The position numbers and the translations under genes were made by a program. A stretch of DNA of 64,000 nt from positions 7,356,001 to 7,420,000 of the forward strand of contig NC_087119.1 of assembly GCF_963855985.1 (NCBI RefSeq). Direction: 5' to 3'. The notes beneath the pieces are model-generated. The model was not told the DNA's origin and ran no database searches. It saw only the letters and a list, made by a program, of their open reading frames with translations. Positions 45,153 to 55,073 of this stretch are shown here, piece after piece. Numbering within the stretch: the first letter of the stretch is position 1; the number at the start of each line of letters is the position of its first letter. The stretch is from Ostrinia nubilalis (taxonomy: Eukaryota > Arthropoda > Insecta > Lepidoptera > Crambidae).

Positions 45153-45630
45153 CTTATAATAAATCTGTAGAGAGGTCAATTCTGTACATGAAATATATTT
45201 TCAAAATAACTACCAGGGGGTAATTAGTGATCGATACTGATGCCAAAAATGCAATCAGTAAAATTTTTGTCTGTCTGTCTGTATGTTCCTTATAGAAACA
45301 AAAACTACTCGACGGATTTTAACGAACTTTGGTACAATTATTCTTCATACTCCTGGGCAGGTTATAGTATACTTAGGAATTCCCACGGAAACGGGAATTA
45401 GCGCGAAAATCCTTTTGTATAAAAAATCAAAACCGCTTAAGTTAGACGCTTTTTGGCATGCAGGTACCTTAGTAAACTTAAAGCTTAGTTACAACAGGAT
45501 ATTGCAAAATTCCCACGGGAACGGGAGTTAGCGGGAAAAAACATATGTATGAAAAAATCTAAACCGCGTAAGATAGATGAAGGGGGTAAAACGGGATCCA
45601 CGCGTACGAAGTCGCGGGCGGCCGCTAGTG
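45153..45630 (-). repeat. Complete copy of the repeat also seen at 24326-24790
   Basis: Minus-strand head ACTAGCGGCCGCCCGCGAC at 45629. The body has two GAATT(C)CCACGG...GCG(G/C)GAAAA modules, a GTCTGTCTGTC run and the end CTACAGATTTATTATAAGTA. Inserted between the foldback arm and the hAT terminal region. The head is the one shared with 19690-20070 and 31020, tying these repeats to one family group. Confidence 0.65.
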
Positions 45631-46041
45631 TAAACTAAAACCCTAAGCGTAAAATGAAACCATAAACGTGAATCATAATAAACATATAAATATTGAGAGA
45701 TTTGTTTAATAAGCGTAATATTTGTTTTGTTGTGTACAAGGCCTATGTTGCGCTTGCGCATACTATACCTACTTACTTATCGATATGTACTCCATTTAAA
45801 AAAAAATAGGTGGCAGTAGCGGCGCGGCGCCCCTATTGTCTTGGCGCCTGTGTGCGCCGCACACATCGCACACAGGGGCGGCGCGGCCCTGCGAGTTTGT
45901 CATACAAATTTTTTATGACTATGAGTGAGTTTATGAACGCAACCCGATGCGATGCGTGCGACACAAGCGAGATGGGGTCACGGGGATTCCCCGCCACGGG
46001 GATTTTAACGAACGAGATAGCCAAGCCAAAATCACAGTATA

Positions 46042-47254
46042 CAGGGTGTTTGGTGAAAGGTTAGACAAACTTCGTGGGTGTACCTATAGGTAAGAAGGTC
46101 AATTTTTAAGAATTTACAAGTTCGCCCATTTTACCCTAAGTTTTTTTTCTTTCTCTTATTATCTACGATCGGCCTTCCATAGCCATAATTAGATGTGTTC
46201 TGGGAGCGGATTATTTGACTGGTATTCAATTGAATAGCAAAGTCCATCACTGGTAAAAGCTCTACTTTCTCTCGCTGAGCTCGAGGATGTGCCATCTCTT
46301 GAGGCGCTTTGTATCTTCGTGCATTAGCAGGTTCTTGGCCAGCGCGTTGCTATGTCTGTCGAATTTCTGCCTGTACTTTCTGCTGTAGTTGCTCTTCCTC
46401 CTTAACAGTCGGCATCTCAAGGTATTCATGTATTTCTGCGTTTCTCACAAACCAGTGGGCGCTGGAGACTGTTCTCAATGCAATGTTTTGGAATCTCTGT
46501 AATATTTCCAGGTTGGAGTTGCTAGCAGATCCCCAGAGTTCTATTCCGTAGGTCCAGATTGGTTTGATAATAGACTTGTGGACGAGCAGTTTGTTGTTAA
46601 TAGAGAGTCGGGATTGTCGTCCTATCAGCCATGACAGGTTCCTGAGTTGCATATTTGCTTCAGTTCTCTTGGCTTTAACATGATTTACCCAGATTAGCCT
46701 TCTATCAAGGTGCAAGCCCAGGTACTTCACAGTGTTATTGGTTGGCAAAGGTTTGCATTTTACCCTAAGTGAGCTACTTTTTTTAAATTGATGTTTTTGT
46801 TTTTATTTATTTTTTTCAAAATATGACCTAAAACCTGTTTCAATTCTTTTTCTCGCATGTTTTCAACCGCTTTTTTATTTGATATTAATATCGAATATGT
46901 CTTTAGTCAAATAAAATAAATTTCAGATCCAGATAATGATTGAATAGGTAATTACGAACCACCAAAGTTTAACAAAAGTACAAACCACGATAAAAAATTC
47001 AACATAGAATTCGATTAAAAAAAAATTAAAGGTGATAATGGATTGCCAATGATCTTAAAAACATCTCTAGCTTCTCTTCTTTTTTTTAATTAGATATTGA
47101 AATTCGTCAAAAATTCAAAGTTTAGGGAAGAAAATGGAATAATAATACAAAAATTATAATTATTATAAAAGGGTCAAATGGGCGAACTTGTATTCTTAAA
47201 ATGACCTTACCTATACACCCACGAAGTTTGTCTAACCTTCCGCCAAACACCCTG
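46042..47254. mobile_element. TIR element within the outer hAT, homologue of 36461-38176
   Basis: CAGGGTGTTTGGTGAAAGG at the left, TTCCGCCAAACACCCTG at the right, TA borders, inverted ends of about 90 bases. The body is homologous in reverse to 36461-36960 but contains the Jockey fragment instead of the 830-base repeat. Confidence 0.75.
46141..46755 (-). mobile_element. 5'-truncated Jockey-type LINE fragment with 14-base TSD
   Basis: CATTTTACCCTAAG occurs at 46127-46140 and again at 46756-46769, exactly flanking 615 bases. The 3' end (left) begins with a run of eight T, the complement of a short poly(A). The minus strand encodes 132 residues, YLGLHLDRRLIWVNHVKAKR, then WLIGRQSRLSINNKLLVHKS, PIWTYGIELWGSASNSN and LEILQRFQN: the thumb and C-terminal region of a Jockey-clade reverse transcriptase. 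The catalytic part is missing through 5' truncation. A textbook target-primed insertion. Confidence 0.9.
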
Positions 47255-47430
47255 TATCATTTGATAGAAAGGGAGTGTAAGGTGCGCATTGAATTATTAT
47301 AATTGAGTTTACTTTTTCGTAGCAGGTAATTGGCAAGCAGAACGAACGGGATTTACCTATTTAGTAACCTAATTCCTAAGTGGTTTCCAGTTTTAATACA
47401 CTTATGATAATATTATCTAAGTACTGTAAA

Positions 47431-47556
47431 TTCAAATTCATTTATTTGCACAGGAACATGGTACAATACAGATGTCAGATAAAAACAATCAGGTTCAACA
47501 TGTTTCGTCTACAAGACATGCAAAAATTTCATAGTCAATTACTTAATACTTAAAAC
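47431..47556 (-). repeat. LINE 3'-end fragment in the outer hAT
   Basis: TTCAAATTCATTTATTTGCA followed by AGGAACATGGTACAATACAG interrupts a region otherwise collinear (inverted) with 36000-36240. On the minus strand this is the AATAAATGAATTTGAA-type tail seen at the end of CR1-like elements. Confidence 0.55.
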
Positions 47557-48139
47557 TGGAGAACATCTATTTTAATCAAAATTAACAAGTAAAATATTCT
47601 TTAAAAATTTAAATTCGTTTTTTTATGACGATTCATTAGAAAAGAGGCGCTTCATAGGTTCCGCACACAGGCGCTGCCGGCGGTTGGCGCGGCCCTGACA
47701 GTATATAACACAATTTAGTAGTGGCAATCAGCGCCCTCTGTGAGTTTATTTGAGAAACATCTCATTGAGAGCTCTCTAGGTGCTTACAGTGCTTATCAAG
47801 GATTACTCTGTGTAGGGTATAGAGGGAGCCCTAATGGGCTATTTAGTAATGCGCTTAGCATAGCCAACTCGGCGTGTTTATAAATATAAGTTATATTAAT
47901 GTTTAATAACAACAATCAAACATAACAACTCTGTTACCTGTGATGATATGACGGTATGCCGTGGTAACAAAAAGTATCAAGATGCCAGTGGCCAGTCTAG
48001 CCAGTGCGAGAGGTGTTGTCCAAATCCTCTAACAAAAAGGAGATTGAACTATCCCTGGAGCCTAAGACCGAGCTCACGCTACGCAAACTTGCAATGGACA
48101 CCCGCCGCGTGCATCCGGCTATTACACATGTAGTACACC

Positions 48140-48275
48140 TCCGCCGCGAAACATTGACAGCGAAACACAAACAATTTCAATATACATCTCTGCAATCACA
48201 TGCCAACATTAGCATCGTGGTGAAGTATACGCAGAGATGTATATTGAAATCGTTTCGCTATCATGGTTTCACGGC
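48140..48275. mobile_element. Imperfect foldback MITE
   Basis: GCGAAAC..AATTTCAATATACATCTC at the left and GAGATGTATATTGAAAT..GTTTCGC at the right, with weaker inverted similarity continuing outward (CGCCGCGAAAC / GTTTCACGGCG). Confidence 0.55.
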
Positions 48276-48426
48276 GAAGATGTTGCACGCGAATGCAGGC
48301 CGATAGCCCTGCCACACTGCGCTTCTCAAGTGCTCATACTATGTATATTTCGATACACACACGCGTGTGTGCCCGCGCGGCTTTTAACGTAGTCCTTAAA
48401 GACCTGCTTATAGGGTTCAAACTCAC

Positions 48427-48558
48427 CTGTTTCCGTTTCTCGGGCCCCTCCATGGCGACGGTCTGCCCCGGCATCGAGGCGCGTCCCCTGAAGATGTCCA
48501 TCACTTTGGCCATCGCGCTCGGTCGCCTCGTCGCAGACGCGGTCACCGTGTGATAGTA
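48427..48558 (-). CDS. Internal exon 5 with RRPS..DIFR motif
   Basis: The acceptor is ATCCCCAG before 48558 and the donor CAG/GTGAGT after 48427 is a near-consensus site. The exon is 132 bases, phase 0 to phase 0, 44 residues. It contains TRRPSAMAKVMDIFRGRAS, clearly related to the SRRPA..DIFK motif in the exon at 53018-52903, and ends in GPEKRKQ. The exon is much more GC-rich than its surroundings, as coding DNA in this window tends to be. A second open frame exists but encodes a less plausible Asp/Gly/His/Arg-rich stretch. The next phase-compatible exon I can see is the microexon at 8788-8764, about 40 kb away. Confidence 0.62.
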
Positions 48559-48810
48559 CTGGGGATGGAATAGAATAAATGTTTATTTGACACAAAACAA
48601 TCTCTAGGGGACATAGGACCATAAGTCAAGTGACACAAAACAAGAATAACCCATTGTCCCAGGTAACCCGTTGTTCTTGGTACGCCGTAGTCTTTGGTAA
48701 CCCTTGGTAGGCCAAGAGTTACCTAGGGGTAACTCTTGGGCTAGGTAAATCTTGACCTTGGTAACCCTTGTTGCCAAAACAAACCAGAAACACCTTGGAA
48801 AACATTGTAT

Positions 48811-48925
48811 TTAAGCCTACTCGCAGACCACCGACTTTTTGTCGGCCGATAGTTGAGTCGGGCTGTTACATCAAATAAAAATCAAATCAAATAAATTTAT
48901 TTGCTTAAAACATGGTGGTACAATT
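48811..48925. repeat. Half of a MITE plus a LINE tail
   Basis: 48819-48865 (CGCAGACCACCGACTTTTTG..CGGCCGATAGTTGAGTCGG) matches one end of the MITE at 53881-54050. It is followed by ATCAAATCAAATAAATTTAT, on the minus strand a CR1-type (TTTGA)n-like end. Confidence 0.45.
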
Positions 48926-49154
48926 TATGGTGGCTAATCAGTATTTATTTATTTATTAAGGTATAGCAACAGATTGCAAATCATGTATGAATATGTATGA
49001 AAGTGCACTGGCCGTATGTATTGGCCGTATTCGTATTCGTATTTCTTTAATTGTTCTAGCATTCCAAAGATTAAAATCAAATGTTTAAAAAAATAAACAA
49101 AATGTTGTGAATGATTCAAGGAAATGTAAGAAAAACAATTTTATGAATACCAAC

Positions 49155-49301
49155 CCTAGTATGGCTCCCAGGGTGGGGGTGGGCAGACCCATCCTTAGTT
49201 TTTCCGGAGGCCCCAGAAGTGGATGCTTCGGGCTTGGCATCTGACTTGGCAGAGTCTGGCTTGGCTGTCTCCTTGGCCGGCGTGGAAGACTTGGTCATAT
49301 T
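49155..49301 (-). CDS. Internal exon 4, Ala/Lys/Ser/Pro-rich linker
   Basis: The acceptor is excellent (GTTTGTTTTTCAG before 49301) and is entered in phase 0. The exon encodes 49 residues: NMTKSSTPAKETAKPD, then Ser/Ala/Asp-rich sequence and a His/Pro-rich end. The donor is the weak point. The phase-consistent site is AGG/GTTGGT. An alternative GTATTC six bases further would change the frame of the next exon. I prefer the first because it keeps the RRPS motif frame downstream. Composition suggests a flexible linker. Confidence 0.6.
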
Positions 49302-49642
49302 CTGAAAAACAAACGTTTTATGAATACATACATGAATTCTAAAAGACAAGTTCTAAACGTTAGTAAGTTAGTGTCATACTGAATTCTACTGTGGATACGA
49401 ATCTGCAGGAATTAGTTAATTATGTAAATTAAATTGGAAAGAAATAAACATCTATTACAATTGAACATCACAAAAATAGGTACCTTAAAACACAATAGTA
49501 GTACACGATAAGAAAGTGAACCGAGCATTAACGTGCTACCTTGTAATGGGATTATTACAACATTCTACAGGGTTACATTCAACATTTGATATCATCATTT
49601 TAAATATTTTAATTTTCATACAAAATAAAGGACAATGGGCAA

Positions 49643-49892
49643 AATGGTACCCGGCTCCAATAGATATGTGTCTAGTATCGTTTAAAAGGTCTTACCAAGA
49701 TGAACAACTTTTACTATGACCACCAAGCTCAGATCTGTTTGTATACGAAGATATACATACTTTTTTGCAGAATGGTACCCGGCTCCAATAGTTATGTTTG
49801 TAGTGTCATTTGAAAGGTCTTACCAAGACGAACAACATTTACTATGGCCACCAGCCTCAGATCTGGTTGCGTTCGAAGATAAAGATACTTTT
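49643..49892. repeat. Two-copy direct repeat, 128-base period
   Basis: AATGGTACCCGGCTCCAATA starts both units (49643 and 49771). They share AAGGTCTTACCAAGA(T/C)GAAC and CTCAGATCTG. Divergence is visible, so the duplication is not recent. Confidence 0.75.
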
Positions 49893-49910
49893 TGTGTAAC
49901 CTATGTATCA

Positions 49911-50094
49911 TACAGTATGAAGGGGGACGCGCTCGGGGCAGGGCACCGACGAGATGGTCGGACGCGGTGAGGAAGACGGTGGGCGGGAGTTTGCATCGTG
50001 CGGTCCACACAGCTTATGACCGCAGTCTGTGGAGGAACACTATCTGTGGTCGCGATCCTCATCAGTGAGGGACCGAGGATGAAGAAGAAGAAGT
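49911..50094 (+). repeat. LINE 3'-end fragment with GAAGAAGAAG tail
   Basis: GACCGCAGTCTGTGGAGGAA, GGTCGCGATCCTCATCAGTG and AGGGACCGAGGATGAAGAAG are words of a common lepidopteran LINE 3' UTR (recalled). 5'-truncated. Confidence 0.5.
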
Positions 50095-50226
50095 ATCATA
50101 CGTGTCCATCGTATGGTACTTAGGTTATGCGAGGCAGGAAGGGTTTACTGCTCCAGCATCCTTCCTTAATTCTATAATTATTGATGGGGATAATTGTGAA
50201 ATAAATATTTTTATTTAAAGAAGTAC

Positions 50227-50348
50227 AACCCCCTTATTAATAAAAAGTTACACCTAGGAAGAACCTTGGATTAAAATGACATTTCCATACCAAATGACAA
50301 TTTAAGCCAGAGTTCAACTAGGGTGTAACTTTTATTAATAAAGGGGTT
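50227..50348. mobile_element. 122-base MITE, AACCCCCTTATTAATAAAA ends
   Basis: AACCCCCTTATTAATAAAAA at the left and TTTTATTAATAAAGGGGTT at the right are inverted, continuing through GTTACACC/GGTGTAAC. Confidence 0.65.
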
Positions 50349-50395
50349 AAAGTTTTATTACTTCTTAATGGTTTTATTATGGGTTGCTAAAGCGA

Positions 50396-50575
50396 ATAAA
50401 CCCACAAGACCCAATAAGTCCACCCACAAGATGGACCGACGACCTCATAAAGGTAGCGGGAAGGTGCTGGATGCAGGCCGCCACCAACCGGCCATTGTGG
50501 AAATCATTGGGGGAGGCCTATGTTCAACTGGACGTCCTATGACTAAAATGATCATGATGATGATGATGAAAGCGA
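50396..50575 (+). repeat. LINE 3'-end fragment with (ATG)n tail
   Basis: AAGGTGCTGGATGCAGGCCG, GGGGGAGGCCTATGTTCA and a run of ATGATGATG. The same end recurs at 51046-51152, 53565-53635 and, diverged, 63511-63565. Confidence 0.55.
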
Positions 50576-51045
50576 ATAAAGGGCTAATAGCTCGGGTAGT
50601 TCATCGTAGGTATAATCCTTTCCTTTTCAATGCTTCTTTTAGTTATATTAATAGATTGTAGTTATAATACATACTAGGTATACAATATACATGGATGATT
50701 GTGTTATACTTTCATTATAATACTTAGTGGAATTACTGCTTTCAAAACGTGAATTAGAACTGGCCCCATAGCAGACATTTTCCTACATCTAAAGGCCTTT
50801 TAAAATATATATTGGTTATGGCTATTGGAGGGGGTACCACTTTCCATACATTTGTGCCCATCATCCTTTTATAAAATCCGATTTATATGAAAATTAAAAT
50901 AATTAAAATTAAGATATCAATTTTCTGACTTCACCATACCATTTATATGCTCATGTTAACATAGGCTAGTGTCGGCTCATATACCCATTTACCAAACACC
51001 CTGTAGAATTCTAATTCTTCGATAAATACTCTCACATAAAGGTAG

Positions 51046-51152
51046 CAGAAAAGCGCTGGATGCAAGCCGCTACCAACCGGGTGACATGGAAAGCATTGGG
51101 GGAGGCCTATGTTCAGCAGTGGACATCCTATGGCTGAGATGATGATGATGAC
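51046..51152 (+). repeat. Second LINE 3' end with (ATG)n tail
   Basis: AAGCGCTGGATGCAAGCCGC and GGAGGCCTATGTTCAGCAGT, then ATGGCTGAGATGATGATG. 5'-truncated insertion of the family at 50396-50575. Confidence 0.6.
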
Positions 51153-51249
51153 TCTCACATATCTTGGTGTCAGGGTTCGTGAGCCGCCTTCTTTCAGCGT
51201 CATATAGCAAATCGGACCTACCCGGCTCATCGAAGAACGTAATCTCATT

Positions 51250-52429
51250 ACTTAACTGATACCTAGCTATGATACGAGTTATACCACAGAATAATAATAT
51301 GTACTTCGTACAGAAGATTTTCTTCGCGAAGGTATTTAAAAAAATGTATGCTCAATGTCATTAATAATATGGTGTAATTTAGTTTGTCTCAAGAGTCGAG
51401 CACCATTTTGTTGACAAACGTCAGTGATCGGTACTGCGCCGAAGCCATAGGGCTGACTTCGGTAAAATGATGTGTGACGAGAGGTGCCAAACTGCGGAAA
51501 ATGGCGGAGGAAATACATGATTAAGCATGAATTATCATTAATAATATTAACCACTTATTTACCTCTCAGTATCTTCAGACAGGCAACTTAAAAAAGTACA
51601 CTCTATGTTTTTATTATTATTTAAGCAGTTAAATACTGCACAATACTTAGTACACCGTTTTTTTTTTGTTTTTTTCCCATCATACACAAGAATACGCGTG
51701 CGTGAGTCAATGCTCGCTCGTATGTGAGGCCTTATCGATTAGTGATCCTGTGAGGTGCCATCGCGCTTGATTTGTTTCGATGTAAACTCGCGGAGATGAA
51801 CGAACAGGCCTGGTTATACGCACTGTCTACCAAATTGGGACACCACACAGTGAAGATTTCGAGGTAATTCGCATACTTTATTTTACCAAAAATCACAGGT
51901 TAACTCCGAACCTGTAGAGTATGATTAAGCTGGCAAGCAAAGGCACTGGCATGCTACAGGTCTAGCATAACTGAGTCGGTGACTGTGGTATCGTCACGTC
52001 ATAGGCGTCACGGGAGGGATGACATGACATGACAGAGATTACAAGTCTGAAGCACATCAGAAATCCAAAAACACCCTACCAACTACTTACTAGTTTCTTA
52101 CCAAGAAACGCTTGAACATTTTCGAGGATCAGTCCTGGGACGTGTGATTACAGACAAGGGGAAACTGCTACTGACTGGAGATAAATCATTCTTTCGTCTA
52201 CAGGACACCTATGTATGGTGCCAGACCGGTTCCCTTCAGAACTGATATAAAGACCACTGTAAGTAATTGATTAAAACCCTATCCCATTATCAAAAAGATG
52301 TTTTGACTGTTCAATACTTGACCATGACCATAGAATCTTTACAGAGCATCTTTTGGTTGCTATTCAACACACGCACGTTGCTATCTCAAGGACAAATTGC
52401 AAGATGAGGGCGCTTTATTAAGGATGCAC
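51250..52429. other. Intronic DNA without supported genes
   Basis: No exon pair or element recognised. A short CATGACATGACATGAC-like run lies near 52022. Confidence 0.4.
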
Positions 52430-52532
52430 CTGAATAAAATTGGGGTCTTTCAAAGGAATTTCTGGATTGAATAACGATTCTGCAATCAATGATTCGAGCT
52501 CGGGAATTCTTGAAACCGCGCTCAGCAAGCGA
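52430..52532 (-). other. Candidate exon with strong splice sites but incompatible length
   Basis: On the minus strand a CCCCTTTTTGCAG acceptor before 52532 and a CAG/GTGCAT donor after 52430 bound 103 bases. One frame reads RLLSAVSRIPELESLIAESL followed by FNPEIPLKDPNFIQ, which looks like real protein. It lies between exons 3 and 4 of the large gene, but 103 is not a multiple of three. If included after exon 3, translation enters another frame and hits a stop inside exon 4. It may be a regulated poison exon, an exon of a separate nested minus-strand gene, or a fossil. Confidence 0.35.
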
Positions 52533-52902
52533 CTGCAAAAAGGGGACGACTCGAAAAACGAGTAGTGACATTTTACAACCGAAACTGAACTGAATTGGTT
52601 AAATAATTTTGCAACGACTCCTACGATAATTATCATCTATTTTATAAGCCAGGCTGAAGTGATTTACAAAAGATGAATCCGTATTTCTCGCAGAAAGAAG
52701 CAGTCATGCAGTTCATTTATCATTTTCTATTTAATAAATGCTAAATAACATAAGTTTCTAACGTGCGGCTCACGTGATCTTGATGACAGAGGATAAAGAC
52801 ATTATTTCATTTCAATTTTTGGACCGGTCGATGTGGAAATCTTTGGTCCGCAGCAGTGGACGTTACTTGGCTGAAACAAACGAACTTTTTGTAGATGGGT
52901 AC

Positions 52903-53018
52903 CTGTACAGCTGCTTTGACTTGCTTCATGATGGACGGTGGTTTCTTAGCGTCACTGGCACGCGGCTTAGACTTGAATATGTCGAAGAGAGCCGGCCTAC
53001 GGCTCACCCCGGTGGTTC
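52903..53018 (-). CDS. Internal exon 3 with RRPA..DIFK motif
   Basis: The acceptor is TTCGGTTACAG before 53018 and the donor is CAG/GTACCC after 52903. The exon is 116 bases: two bases complete the codon left open by exon 2, then 38 full codons, ending in phase 0. Key visible motif: SRRPALFDIFKSKPRAS, followed by a basic KKPPSIMKQVKAAVQ stretch. The motif recurs in modified form two exons further on. The phase fit to the upstream exon is independent support for the model. No known domain is recognised. Confidence 0.68.
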
Positions 53019-53564
53019 CTGTAACCGAATAAAGGCTTATTACTTTTTGTGACGTTATAACACAATTTACAAGAAAAACATTTTATTGTCACCCCTAACA
53101 CGTGCTAAAAAGTTCCCTCGTAATGTTTTGAGGTTTCTTTAGGTGCTTTTGAAGGGACAAAAAAGGACAATACGACAAAAGGTCGAGTCAAAATTTCAAA
53201 TGTCAGCAACCACCTCAAATTTTATGGTATACTTTTATAGTGTGTTGAATGAGCATTTTGATTTGTAAGGGCTTCCTTGACAAACCTATATCACATTCAA
53301 AATGAAGACCTCCAAAGACTTAGTAGGGTCAGGTCGCCTGTTTATGTTCACAACTCTATTCACGTTTAAAGACGGATTACTGTTTAAAACAGTGGAAAAC
53401 CAAATAACCACACACTAAGAAAAACCGAGTCTTCTAAGAATACCAAAATGTATGATAGATGATACTAAGTTTAGAGTTAACAGTAGTTTAGTCGCGACTC
53501 GCGAGTAAGAATTGGACGCGGACAGGCGATATATGACCGTATTATTTGTAGTTTTCAGATCGTA

Positions 53565-53640
53565 TGCAGTGCGGAAATCATCGGGGAGGCCTATGTTGAG
53601 GAATGGACGTCCTGTGGCTGGAATGATGATGATACAGTGC
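53565..53640 (+). repeat. LINE 3'-end fragment
   Basis: ATCATCGGGGAGGCCTATGT, GGACGTCCTGTGGCTGG and ATGATGATGAT: short copy of the (ATG)n-tailed family. Confidence 0.5.
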
Positions 53641-53880
53641 GTAATTGCCCTGGATACTTTTATGCTTTGGCGGTGGTTTCAAAGTAAAAAAAAAGTATTT
53701 ACCATGTATAGTCTGTTGGTACATGAGGTGCGGTTGGCTCTCGTCTGCGGAACCCCTGCGCTTGCGCTCTCCCACTGACTGCGTGCTTCGCGTGATGGCG
53801 GCATCTAGCCTTTGCTCTGAAAAAGAAGAAATACCCCTCTTTAAAACATGTTCATCAACTCTACATTGTACATGTTTTAA

Positions 53881-54050
53881 CCTAGGCACAGACCACCAAC
53901 TTTTAGTTGGCCAAAAGTTGGGCCCGATTTGAATTTGTATGAAGAATGGACCGATAGCAAATCGGTGAAATGTGCGCACTTTCATACATCTCAGTACTGA
54001 TTAACCGACCCAACTATCGGCCAACTAAAAACCGGTGGTCTGCGCCTAGG
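53881..54050. mobile_element. 170-base MITE with CCTAGGC..CAGACCACC ends
   Basis: CCTAGGCACAGACCACCAAC and GGTGGTCTGCGCCTAGG are inverted ends, continuing through TTTTAGTTGGCC / GGCCAACTAAAA. A half copy is at 48819-48865. Confidence 0.7.
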
Positions 54051-54892
54051 CTTAAGCTATTATATTACAAAATGTATGCGCTTACTAGTCACAGGAAGAA
54101 ACATAGCTCTATTAAAAGTCATTGGAACATTTTGAGAGCATACCTACACAACTTACAGATAAACAGTTTTATTAAACATAAATCACTATATCTTCGATAT
54201 AAAAACCTTTGATGCTCTCTGCAACCACCACTAACAGAATAACGAACAAGGTGTTTTGCCAACATAGTACGTGACAGCACAAGTCCATTGATATGAAATG
54301 AATAACGTTGGAATTACATCTTTATTGCTTAATATTATCTATTAAATTAAATAATGTTCTCTCTAGACTAGTCCTCAAGTAAGTAAACAATTTTATAGAG
54401 CACAATTTAATTATGTTCTTACTATAAAATTATAATGCGGAAATAAAGGAGTTAGAACCAGACGTGATAAGCCATCAAGTGCTCGACATAATAATATGAC
54501 TCACTATACAAGTATCTAGCTCTCATCACTTTGCTTCGAATCGGTTATCTAAAACGTTACGTATTTGGAATAATATATTAGTTAACATTTCTTATTATTT
54601 CAATCACGTCCTCATTTTATTTGATACAAACCTATCGAATGCAAGTTATGTTCGCGTTCAAAAACGATCCTTATCACGAGTTCCTAGCTTTGTTCATGTT
54701 TTCATAAAACAATCTGTATGCCCGGAGTTCTTCACTTCAAAACAAAAAGTAGAAAATAATTTTTTGTGTCAGGATTCACAAAAACTACCTACTGGTTCAG
54801 ACAAATATGGCTTAGCAATCCTATCAAATAAGGTGAGACGTCTCTAGAGACAACAATATCAGGTGCAGGTAGGTGCAACTCAAAATCAGAGC

Positions 54893-55073
54893 CCCGATTA
54901 CGGTAACTTTTAACGTCTACAATCCAGACACGCTTCATCGATTCTGCGATACGATTGGTCAAAACAGCTGACGTACGCTGTTTACGCTGGCGTACGTCAG
55001 CTGTTTTGACCAATCGTATTGCAGAATCAGAAACGCGTCTGGATTGGAAACGTTAAAAGTTACCGTAATCGGG
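54893..55073. mobile_element. 181-base nearly perfect palindromic MITE
   Basis: CCCGATTACGGTAACTTTTA to the centre near 54983 is mirrored in 54990-55073. Central arms GCTGACGTACGC and GCGTACGTCAGC surround a short loop. A small arm difference exists near 54932. Confidence 0.75.

Larger units (their letters stand above)
35962..45891. mobile_element. Second hAT copy of the same family, inserted inverted, TSD CGAGTTTG
   Basis: The termini at 35962 (CAGGGCCGCGCCGACCGCC) and 45891 are flanked by CGAGTTTG at 35954-35961 and 45892-45899. Its left end matches the right end of the outer element, and its right end (45632-45891) is the reverse complement of the outer left end (35628-35882). It is therefore the same family in the opposite orientation. 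It carries a TIR element at the same internal position as the outer copy, which dates that insertion before the two copies separated. It also carries the foldback, the CR1 LINE and the 45153-45630 repeat. Confidence 0.83.
35628..47697. mobile_element. 12-kb nested hAT-type element, TSD ACAGTATA
   Basis: Outer termini CAGGGCCGCGCC (35628) and GGCGCGGCCCTG (47697) are flanked by exact ACAGTATA at 35620-35627 and 47698-47705. An 8-base duplication with CAGGG ends is diagnostic of hAT. Removing the second copy (35962-45891) and one of its TSDs leaves about 2.1 kb, the outer element itself: left terminal part 35628-35953 and right part 45892-47697, which holds a TIR element (46042-47254), a Jockey fragment and a LINE tail. 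No hAT transposase is visible, so it was mobilised in trans. Confidence 0.85.
49567..51003. mobile_element. 1.4-kb TIR element related to the MITE at 29932-30195
   Basis: Left CAGGGTTACATTC and right ..AAACACCCTG within TA(G/C) borders. TTTTAATTTTCATA and GGTACC(C/A)..CTCCAATAG blocks are inverted between the two sides (49600-49665 against about 50822-50905). The outermost 90 bases of the right end match 29932-30195, and the left end has a deletion there. It carries a tandem duplication, two LINE 3' ends and a MITE inside. Confidence 0.5.

Noticed and set aside
53578..53985. 135-codon minus frame
   Set aside because: It runs across a LINE 3'-end fragment and a MITE end, so it cannot be one host gene.
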